Below, piece by piece: positions 16,873 through 23,752 of a DNA stretch of 64,000 nucleotides; the first letter of the stretch is position 1; every line of letters starts with the position of its first letter. The notes below the pieces were generated by a model that saw only the letters and a list, made by a program, of their open reading frames with translations, ran no database searches and was not told the DNA's origin. The stretch is from Halorubrum sp. BV1 (GTDB lineage Archaea; Halobacteriota; Halobacteria; Halobacteriales; Haloferacaceae). The DNA lies in the NCBI RefSeq assembly GCF_000746205.1, contig NZ_JQKV01000006.1:85111-149110 (forward strand), written 5' to 3'. The translations under genes and the position numbers were made by a program.

Positions 16873-18972
16873 GGAGACATCGATCTCGGCGGCCGCGGCC
16901 TTGTACTCGGGTATCTTTGCGCGCTCGTCGAGCACGTCGTTGGTGAGGCGGTTCGCGGAGGCGGCCGCGAAGTGCGGCGTCGTCCAGACCACACCCTCTT
17001 TGATGTCCTCTGTGACGTCGGCGCGGACGCGGATCTCTCCGCGTCGCGATCTGAGCGTCACGTAGTCGCCGTCTTCGATACCGTACCGCTCGGCGTCGTT
17101 GGGATGGACGTCGACGAAGTTCTCCGGATGCTGTCGGGAGAGCGTCGGCGAACGCCGGCTCATCGTCCCGGTGTTGTAGTGCTCTTCGAGCCGGGCGGTA
17201 GTCAACACCAGCGGATACTCCTCGTCGGGCGTCTCCTTCGGCTCCTGATGGACGACGCCCTCGATGCGTCCGAGGCCGTCGTCGGTCTCGAACTCGTCTT
17301 CGTAGAGGTACGAGTCACCCTCGTCGCCCTCCTCGTAACAGGGCCAGTGGATCCCCGTCTCGCCGAGCGCGTCGTAGGTCATCCCGTGCATGATCGGGCA
17401 GACCTCTCGGAGTTCCTCGAACACCGCTTCCGGCCCGTCGAAGTCGAACTCGTCGCCCCCGAACAGCCGCGTCCCGACCTCACAGAGGATGTCGAGGTCG
17501 TGACGCGTGTTCTCGTGAACCTTGTGGACGCCGCGCATGCGCTGGACGCGCCGGTCGGTGTTGGTGACGGTCCCGTCGCGCTCGGCCCACGTCGTCGCCG
17601 GGAGGACGACGTCCGCGAGCTCGGCGGTCTCGGTCATGAAGATGTCTTGGACCACCATAAAATCGAGCTCTTCGCGGAACCGACGCTCGGTCTCGTTGCC
17701 GTCGGGCTCGCTCATGATCGGGTTCTCGCCCATGACGTAGAGGCCGTGGACGGTGTCGCCGATCGCATGGGATATCTCGACGTTCGTGAGCCCGGGTTCG
17801 TCGGGGACCTCGAAGCCCCACACCTCCTCGACCGACTCGCGGGCCTCGTCGTCGTCGACGAGCTGGTAGCCGGGGAGGACGTTCGGCATCGCGCCCACGT
17901 CACAGGTCCCCTGCACGTTGTTCTGTCCCCGAAGCGGGTTGACGCCGGTGCCGGGCCGGCCGAGATTGCCCGTGATGAGCGCGAGGTTGATCTCGTTTTG
18001 GACGTTGTCGACGCCGCAGGTGTGCTGGCTCATCCCCATCCCGGTGAAGATGGCGGCGTTGTTCGCCATCGCGTACTTTTCCGCGGCGAGTTCGATGTCT
18101 TCGAGCGGGACGCCCGCTTCTTCGGCGGCGGCCGCCTTGTCGAAGTCGGCGAGCGTCTCCTTGAGGTGCTCGAACCCCTCGGTGCGCTCCGCGACGAACT
18201 CCTCGTCGATCCAGCCCGCGTCCGGCTCCTGCTCGTGGCGCTCCAGTATCGTCTTCAGGACGACGTTCAAGAGCGGGATGTCGCTCCCGGGGTTCAACTG
18301 CAGGTGCATGTGGCGGTCGGTCTCGTCGATCTCGAACGACCGCGTCGTCTTGTTCGCGTGCGGGTCGACTTGGATGACCGTCGCGCCCTCCAAGACGGCC
18401 TGCCGGAAGTACTGGCTGTTGGCTATCGGGTGCTGCTCGCCGGGGTTCGCGCCTTGGATCCACAACACGTCGGCCGCTTCTTCGAGGTCGGCCATACTGT
18501 TCGTCATCGCACCCATCCCGAGGCTGGTCCGGAGCGCCCAGACGGTCGATGCGTGACACATCCGCGTGCAGTTATCGACTTGGTTGGTGCCGTACCGCCG
18601 CGCCAGCTTCTGGATGAGGTAGTTCTCCTCGTTGAACGTCTTCGAGGAGCCGAAAAAGCCCATGCCGTCGGGGCCGTGTTCCTCCCGAATCCCCTCCATC
18701 TCGTCGACCACTCGGCCGAGCGCCTCTTCCCACGTCGCCTCTCGGAACTCGCCGTCCTCCTTGATCAGCGGCTCTGTGAGGCGGTCCTCGTGGTCGACGA
18801 CCTGTGTCGCCGCGCCGCCCTTGATGCAGACGCTCCCCTCGTTGACCGGGGCGTCACCCCACGGCATGAACCGCATCTCGCCCGGCTCGTCGCCGTCGAG
18901 CACCTGAATCCCGCAGCCGACACCGCAGTACGGGCAGATCGTCTTTACCCCGTTGTCCGGCTCACTAGCCAT
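16831..18972 (-). CDS. fdhF: Formate dehydrogenase catalytic subunit (molybdopterin oxidoreductase, Cys form)
   Basis: 713 residues. Oxidises formate to CO2 at a bis-MGD Mo/W centre. [4Fe-4S] ligands are C13, C16, C20 (CPYCGVGC) and C49. The metal ligand is Cys in DNCTRMCHASTV, where bacterial enzymes may use selenocysteine. The C-terminal molydop-binding domain has TGTMSRRSPTL and DVHPNDAERYGI. No twin-Arg signal, so cytoplasmic. No beta or gamma subunit is adjacent. Start ATG 18972 is preferred over an in-frame GTG at 18981. Divergent from formaldehyde dehydrogenase. Confidence 0.9.
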   Translation of the reverse strand: MASEPDNGVKTICPYCGVGCGIQVLDGDEPGEMRFMPWGDAPVNEGSVCIKGGAATQVVDHEDRLTEPLIKEDGEFREATWEEALGRVVDEMEGIREEHGPDGMGFFGSSKTFNEENYLIQKLARRYGTNQVDNCTRMCHASTVWALRTSLGMGAMTNSMADLEEAADVLWIQGANPGEQHPIANSQYFRQAVLEGATVIQVDPHANKTTRSFEIDETDRHMHLQLNPGSDIPLLNVVLKTILERHEQEPDAGWIDEEFVAERTEGFEHLKETLADFDKAAAAEEAGVPLEDIELAAEKYAMANNAAIFTGMGMSQHTCGVDNVQNEINLALITGNLGRPGTGVNPLRGQNNVQGTCDVGAMPNVLPGYQLVDDDEARESVEEVWGFEVPDEPGLTNVEISHAIGDTVHGLYVMGENPIMSEPDGNETERRFREELDFMVVQDIFMTETAELADVVLPATTWAERDGTVTNTDRRVQRMRGVHKVHENTRHDLDILCEVGTRLFGGDEFDFDGPEAVFEELREVCPIMHGMTYDALGETGIHWPCYEEGDEGDSYLYEDEFETDDGLGRIEGVVHQEPKETPDEEYPLVLTTARLEEHYNTGTMSRRSPTLSRQHPENFVDVHPNDAERYGIEDGDYVTLRSRRGEIRVRADVTEDIKEGVVWTTPHFAAASANRLTNDVLDERAKIPEYKAAAAEIDVSIESAGDEPASADD

Positions 18973-19136
18973 CTGTCTCACCGTCCCAGTGTGCGTTCAT
19001 GTAACACGATCTATCGCCCTAATCCATGAGTGTGTCGGTGGTCCGCCTCAACGCGGTGGCACGGCGATCTGGGGTGTCTCCACTGCCGTGGCCGGCAGTC
19101 GCGTGCGGCGCGATACACGAACCGTGGTATCTGCCC

Positions 19137-19236
19137 GACGACCCATGTTAATATGTCTCACTATTATATTATTAAGTATATTCATAATGGAAAAACATTT
19201 ACTACAACTTGCTAACATGGTACAGTTGGAATCAGT
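19137..19236. promoter_or_regulatory. AT-rich divergent control region between formate and formaldehyde dehydrogenase genes
   Basis: About 100 bp that are strikingly AT-rich compared with the rest of the window (for example ttaatatg, attatattattaagtatatt, ggaaaaacattta). It contains several possible TATA elements in both directions. No clear palindromic operator of more than 6 bp arms was found by eye. It probably holds the promoter of the gene at 19237 and perhaps that of the opposite gene. Confidence 0.6.
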
Positions 19237-20406
19237 ATGAAAGCAGTAGTATATCAGGGGCCGTACGACGTAGACGTAGAAGAGGTAGAGGAACCGGAAA
19301 TCGAACACCCGAACGACGTGGTCGTCGATATCACCACCTCCTGTATCTGTGGCTCCGACCTCCACATGTACGAGGGGCGAACCGCGGCCGAAGAGGGGAT
19401 CGTCTTCGGTCACGAGAACATGGGGGTAGTGAGCGAGGTCGGCGAGGCGGTTTCGACCCTAGAGGAGGGAGACCGCGTCGTGATGCCGTTTAACGTCTCC
19501 TGCGGATTCTGTCAGAACTGTGAGGAGGGATTCACCGGGTTCTGTACCAACGTCAATCCCGGCTTCGCCGGCGGCGCGTACGGCTACGTCGCTATGGGGC
19601 CATACCCGGGCGGACAGGCCGAGAAACTGCGCGTCCCGTACGCCGACCACAACGCGCTGAAGCTGCCTGAGGGTCGCGAACACGAGGACGCCTTCTCGCT
19701 TCTCGCGGACATCTTCCCGACGGGCTGGCACGGCACCGAACTGGCCGACCTCCAGCCCGGCGAGTCCGTCGCCATCTTCGGCGCGGGGCCGGTCGGGCTG
19801 ATGGCCGCGTACAGCGCGAAGATCAAGGGCGCAGCCGAGATCTACGTCGTGGATCAGGTCCCGAGCCGACTGGAGCTGGCCGAGGAGCACTGTGACGCCC
19901 ACGCGATCGACTTCTCCGAGGGCGACCCGGTCGACCAGATCATCGAGGAACACGGCGGGATGGTCGACAAGGGCGTCGACGCGGTCGGCTACCAGGCGAC
20001 CGACCCCGACGACGTCGACGAGGACACCGAGGACTACTCGTACCAGCCAGCCAAGGAGAATCCGGCGGTCGTGCTCAACAACCTGATCCGCGTCGTCCGA
20101 CCGACGGGCCAGCTCGGCGTTCCGGGACTGTACGTCCCCGAGGACCCCGGCGCGCCGGACGACATGGCCGCACAGGGGCGGCTCGGCATCGACTTCGGGA
20201 AGTTCTTCGAGAAGGGACTCAAGTGCGGGACCGGCCAGTGTAACGTGAAAGAGTACAACCGGTACCTCCGCGACATGATCATCGAGGGCCGCGCGGACCC
20301 GTCCTGGGTCGTCTCTCACCGAGTCGACCTCGAAGAGGCTCCCGAGATGTACGAGGCGTTCGACGCTCGCGAGGAGGGCGTCACGAAGGTTCTGTTAGAG
20401 CCCTGA
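19237..20406 (+). CDS. Zinc-dependent dehydrogenase, glutathione-independent formaldehyde dehydrogenase family
   Basis: 389 residues, MDR fold. Catalytic zinc ligands are C38 and H59 (GHE 58-60). Structural zinc cysteines are C89, C92, C95 and C103. The NAD-binding motif GAGPVG is at 182-187. Length and the extended central insert (YQATDPDD...) fit the glutathione-independent formaldehyde dehydrogenase subgroup. Formaldehyde would be oxidised to formate with NAD. Divergent to the formate dehydrogenase gene, so a C1 detoxification pair is likely. Another aldehyde or alcohol substrate cannot be excluded. Confidence 0.9.
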   Translation: MKAVVYQGPYDVDVEEVEEPEIEHPNDVVVDITTSCICGSDLHMYEGRTAAEEGIVFGHENMGVVSEVGEAVSTLEEGDRVVMPFNVSCGFCQNCEEGFTGFCTNVNPGFAGGAYGYVAMGPYPGGQAEKLRVPYADHNALKLPEGREHEDAFSLLADIFPTGWHGTELADLQPGESVAIFGAGPVGLMAAYSAKIKGAAEIYVVDQVPSRLELAEEHCDAHAIDFSEGDPVDQIIEEHGGMVDKGVDAVGYQATDPDDVDEDTEDYSYQPAKENPAVVLNNLIRVVRPTGQLGVPGLYVPEDPGAPDDMAAQGRLGIDFGKFFEKGLKCGTGQCNVKEYNRYLRDMIIEGRADPSWVVSHRVDLEEAPEMYEAFDAREEGVTKVLLEP

Positions 20407-20441
20407 GCCGTCAGCTCGACCCCGACAGCGGCCAGTTCGCC

Positions 20442-20447
20442 TTTTTT
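20442..20447 (+). terminator. Oligo-T terminator candidate
   Basis: A run of six Ts 36 bp after the dehydrogenase stop codon, rare in this GC-rich sequence. Confidence 0.5.
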
Positions 20448-20465
20448 GACCGTCCGCGACCCGTC

Positions 20466-20633
20466 TCACGCCCGGAGCCACGCCTTCGGGTGGTCCGTCC
20501 TGAGATGGCTCTGGTACTCCCGGACGAGCGCCGGGTACGAGTCGGCCACGCAGTGCCAGCCGCACAGCGCACACTCTCGTTCGACGCCGTCGTCATCCTC
20601 TCGAACGTGTCCGCCGCGTCTGTACGTTGGCAT
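20466..20633 (-). CDS. C2H2-like zinc microprotein
   Basis: 55 residues from the ATG at 20633. CALC is followed about 20 residues later by HLRTDH, a Cx2C...Hx4H pattern consistent with one zinc finger. The upstream in-frame extension to 20807 is Arg/Ser-rich and unlike a real haloarchaeal N-terminus. Function unknown. Confidence 0.65.
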   Translation of the reverse strand: MPTYRRGGHVREDDDGVERECALCGWHCVADSYPALVREYQSHLRTDHPKAWLRA

Positions 20634-20827
20634 GGGTTGGTCCGTCGACGCGGGATTTCCCGTGTCTGTGGTGTGTACGCACCCACCACGGTTCAGGCTG
20701 TCGGCGCGCCGCGTGGGCGCACTCGCGCCCCCGTGCGAACTCGCCGACCTCGCTCCGACCTCGCTCCGACCTCGCGCCGTCGCCGATCGCCGAAACGGGT
20801 ATGTCACCGGGGCGCGTGGGTCGGACC

Positions 20828-20980
20828 ATGTGTCAGTACTGTAACTGGGCCTTCCACGACGGGTGGGGGGAGCTGTTGAAGTACGACGAGACCTACCAGT
20901 CGGCGATAGAGACGGAGACGGAGTCGACCCACGGCTTTCACGACGAGTGGGACGACCTGCGGAGCGAACTGGGTATCTAA
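20828..20980 (+). CDS. Small acidic protein with N-terminal CxxC
   Basis: 50 residues: MCQYCNW, then a helical acidic segment rich in Glu, Thr and Asp, ending DDLRSELGI. Its stop overlaps the stop of the convergent CobW gene by 3 bases. Upstream in-frame sequence contains direct repeats and looks non-coding. Function unknown. Confidence 0.55.
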   Translation: MCQYCNWAFHDGWGELLKYDETYQSAIETETESTHGFHDEWDDLRSELGI

Positions 20981-22110
20981 ATCGGGAACACCGCGTCGGG
21001 GTCCGCCGTCGGCTCCCCTTCTTCGGCCACCAGTCCGTTCAGTTCATCGCGAATCCCCGCCTCGTCGAGGTCTTCGCCGATGAACACGAGCCGCGTCCGG
21101 CGGTCGTCGTCCGGTCCCCACTCGCCGATCGGTCCCGCCTGCACCGACGGCCCCGCCTGACTCACGCCGACGACCTCCTCGGTGCCCGCGACGCGGACCA
21201 CCCCCTTCGCCCGGACGATCGACCCGTCCCAGTCGTCGAGCCACGCCGCGAGCGCCTCGGGGTCGAGCGGGTCCGAAGAGCGGTAGACGAACGAGCCGAC
21301 CCCGTGTGCTGCGGCTGCGCCTTCCGCGTGACCGTCCTCGTGGTGCGCGTGACCGTCCTCGTGGTGCGCGTGACCGTCCGCCGATTCCTCCTCTGCGATC
21401 GCGCGCTTCCAGCCGGCTGACCGCTTCGCAGTCTCGAAGTCGAACCGTCCGGTGTCGAGCACCTCGTCGGGGTCGACCGCGGCGTAGGTGGTCCGGATCT
21501 GTTTCGCTCTGGGTCCCAACCGCTCTGCGACCGACTCGATCCGGTCGAGCACGTCGTCGGGCACCATATCCGTCTTGTTCACGAGGAGGACGTCGCAGAA
21601 CTCGATCCCCTCGACGAGCACGTCGGCGAGCGGGCGGTCCGTCTCCGGCTGCGCGCCGCCCGGCAGCGTCTCGCCCGCGTCGAACTCCTTCCAGAAGCCG
21701 TAGGCGTCGAGGACGGTGACCATCGTGTCCAACCGGAACCGCTCTCGGGGGTCGACGTCGCTGTCCTCGGTCCCCTCGGTGAACGCCCGCGCGATCGGCA
21801 CCGGCTCCGAGATGCCCGAGGACTCCACGAGGAGGTAATCGAACTCGCGGGAGTCGGCGAGTGCCGCCGCCTCCGTGAGGAGATCGTCCTGCAGCCGACA
21901 GCAGATGCAGCCGTTCGAGAGGTCGACGACCCCCTCCTCGTCGTTCTCGCGGGCGATCAGGTCGGCGTCGACGTTCACCTCGCCCATGTCGTTCAGGATG
22001 ACGGCGATCCGACGGTCGCCGGGGTTCGAGAGCAGGTGGTTGACGAGCGTCGTCTTGCCCGCACCGAGATAGCCGCTGAGGACGGTCACCGGAATCCGGT
22101 CGTCTGCCAT
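20977..22110 (-). CDS. CobW/COG0523-family metallochaperone GTPase with His-rich insert
   Basis: 377 residues. Walker A GYLGAGKTT is at 13-21, the metal-binding CxCC motif (CICC) at 68-71, and the guanine-specificity motif NKTD is in the centre. A CobW C-terminal domain is present. A linker near 255-280 contains repeated HAHHEDG units encoded by a 21-bp tandem repeat, likely binding zinc, nickel or cobalt. The family delivers or controls metal to target enzymes. The start at 22110 (MADDRIPVTVLSG) fits; 22152 adds a hydrophobic lead. The client is unknown; metalloenzymes are encoded nearby. Confidence 0.92.
   Translation of the reverse strand: MADDRIPVTVLSGYLGAGKTTLVNHLLSNPGDRRIAVILNDMGEVNVDADLIARENDEEGVVDLSNGCICCRLQDDLLTEAAALADSREFDYLLVESSGISEPVPIARAFTEGTEDSDVDPRERFRLDTMVTVLDAYGFWKEFDAGETLPGGAQPETDRPLADVLVEGIEFCDVLLVNKTDMVPDDVLDRIESVAERLGPRAKQIRTTYAAVDPDEVLDTGRFDFETAKRSAGWKRAIAEEESADGHAHHEDGHAHHEDGHAEGAAAAHGVGSFVYRSSDPLDPEALAAWLDDWDGSIVRAKGVVRVAGTEEVVGVSQAGPSVQAGPIGEWGPDDDRRTRLVFIGEDLDEAGIRDELNGLVAEEGEPTADPDAVFPI
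21310..21373. repeat. 21-bp tandem repeat encoding His-rich units in the CobW gene
   Basis: About three copies of a 21-bp unit (gtgaccgtcctcgtggtgcgc). It is frame-preserving and adds HAHHEDG units, so the number of metal-binding histidines can vary with copy number. Confidence 0.8.
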
Positions 22111-22216
22111 ACGTGCTAGCAGTACCCACGAAGGTATCAAACGATCGATCACGACCGTCGGGCCGGGACGCGATCGAGACGAACGTTCATAGGCGAAACC
22201 GCCGTACTGGCAGTCG

Positions 22217-22855
22217 ATGGAGCTGAGCGAGTCCGCCGTTCGCGACCGCGCCGGCGAGTACGTGGAGTCAGAGCCGCTGTACGACGTGGAGCGTCAGCAC
22301 GTCGAGACGGTGGCGGCGACGTTCGCGGGCGACGAGTACGGCCGACGCGACGCACAGTGGATAGTCCGGTGGTATTTCCGGCGGTACCTCGGCGACTACC
22401 CGGACCGAGCGCGCCGCGGGAGAGAGGAGGCGTTCCGCGACAACGACTTCGGCGACGTGGTCGACGCCATCGGGACGGCTGCGGACGCGGTCGGAACGGA
22501 ACGCGAGGACGAGGGCGACGCCGGCCCCTCGGACGACCGAGACGTCGACGCCGCCCTCTCGGCGCTCGCCGCGCTCGACGGGGTCGACGTCGCGGTCGCG
22601 TCCGGGTTCCTCCAGTTTCTCGCGCCCGAACGGTTCGTCGCGATGGACCCCCGGACGTGGCGCGTGCTCGTCGCCGCCGGCGAACTCGACGGACCCTACC
22701 CGGACTCGCCGTCGATCGCAGACTACCGGCAGTTCGACGCCGCCTGTCGGTCGGTGATGGAGCGCACAGGGGTCGACGCGTGGACGCTCTACCGGGCGCT
22801 CTGGCGGTCGTTTTCGGCGCTGCCCGACGACGCCGCGGCTCCCGAAGACGCGTGA
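22217..22855 (+). CDS. Haloarchaeal hypothetical protein, HhH/glycosylase-like segment
   Basis: 212 residues. The C-terminal half (LAALDGVDVAVASGFLQFLAPERFVAMDPRTWRVL) resembles the helix-hairpin-helix and following catalytic-Asp region of HhH DNA glycosylases such as OGG-like proteins. The similarity is by eye only. There is no recognisable Fe-S cluster. The N-terminal half is charged and helical. It could be a nucleic-acid-binding protein; function unproven. Convergent with yqeC. Confidence 0.65.
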   Translation: MELSESAVRDRAGEYVESEPLYDVERQHVETVAATFAGDEYGRRDAQWIVRWYFRRYLGDYPDRARRGREEAFRDNDFGDVVDAIGTAADAVGTEREDEGDAGPSDDRDVDAALSALAALDGVDVAVASGFLQFLAPERFVAMDPRTWRVLVAAGELDGPYPDSPSIADYRQFDAACRSVMERTGVDAWTLYRALWRSFSALPDDAAAPEDA

Positions 22856-22873
22856 GGCGGCCGCCCGCCCCGC

Positions 22874-23638
22874 CTACTCGACGACTTCGACGACCGGATC
22901 GTCCGCGACGTCGCCCGCCTCGACGAGCCGGGTGAGGACGACTCGGGACACGTCGGCGCGGTCGAGGACTCCCGCTGCGATCTCGCGGGCCGCGGCCGCG
23001 TCCGCCTCGTCGTCGACCTTGTTTATGATCGGGATCGCCGTCGCGCCGTCGGGGACGCCCTTCAGTCCGCCGTCCGGACTCGCGAGCACGGCCGCGACGT
23101 CCGCGGGCCGGACCGGGTCGCCGAGCGTCCGGTCCGCGATCTCGGCGACGCGCTCCGGCCGGTGGACGAGCTCGTCGGTGAGCGGTTCGCCGACGACGTG
23201 CGCGCTCGCGATCGGGACGACCACGTCCGCGGTCTCCGGGACCTGCGGTTCTCTGTCGCCGGGCGCTTTGAACTCGCGGAGGCGCGCGCCGTCGGCCTTG
23301 ACGAGGGTCGCGCCGGGCGCGACGTCGGCGACGTCGGCGACGGTCTCCGCGTCGTACCCCAGATAGCGGTCCGCGCGGTCCCGCTCGGGTACCAGTCCGA
23401 GCGGCCAGTCGTCCTCCCCCGCCGCGTCGATCGCGGCGAGCGGGTCGTCCGTCACCCGCACGGTCGCGACTCGGTCGTCGAAGATCGGAATCCTGACGCT
23501 CGCGGTCACCACCGGGCGGTCGAGGCGGTCGGCGAGCGCGAACAGCGTCGACTTCTTGCCGCCCGCCCCGACGACGCAGACCGTGGCGTCGCGGGCGTCG
23601 AGCGCGGTCGTCACCTCCGTGGCGTCGGCTTCATCCAT
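22874..23638 (-). CDS. yqeC: Selenium-dependent hydroxylase accessory protein YqeC family (P-loop)
   Basis: 254 residues. P-loop-like GAGGKKST is at 24-31. Later motifs VKADGARLREFKAP and INKVDD fit YqeC. In bacteria YqeC is linked to selenium-dependent molybdenum hydroxylases. Here it lies divergently, 114 bp from an AOR homologue and near mobA and fdhF. I infer a role in Mo/W enzyme maturation rather than selenium use as such. No Sec machinery is visible in the window. Start ATG 23638. Confidence 0.8.
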   Translation of the reverse strand: MDEADATEVTTALDARDATVCVVGAGGKKSTLFALADRLDRPVVTASVRIPIFDDRVATVRVTDDPLAAIDAAGEDDWPLGLVPERDRADRYLGYDAETVADVADVAPGATLVKADGARLREFKAPGDREPQVPETADVVVPIASAHVVGEPLTDELVHRPERVAEIADRTLGDPVRPADVAAVLASPDGGLKGVPDGATAIPIINKVDDEADAAAAREIAAGVLDRADVSRVVLTRLVEAGDVADDPVVEVVE

Positions 23639-23752
23639 GGGATCGCCTTCGGCCCCCTCCCGCCTCACTCTGACGGTCGGACCGGTTCGAACTCCGGGCG
23701 ACCGGGCCGACGGCGAACAGATTGATACGTCTCCGCCGCGCACACCGTTTGG

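Noticed and set aside
16732..19029. 765-residue open frame on the strand opposite to fdhF
   Set aside because: It mirrors the fdhF coding strand, lacks any family motif and is Val/Arg/Asp-rich in the way expected of an antisense GC-rich frame. fdhF has intact catalytic motifs.
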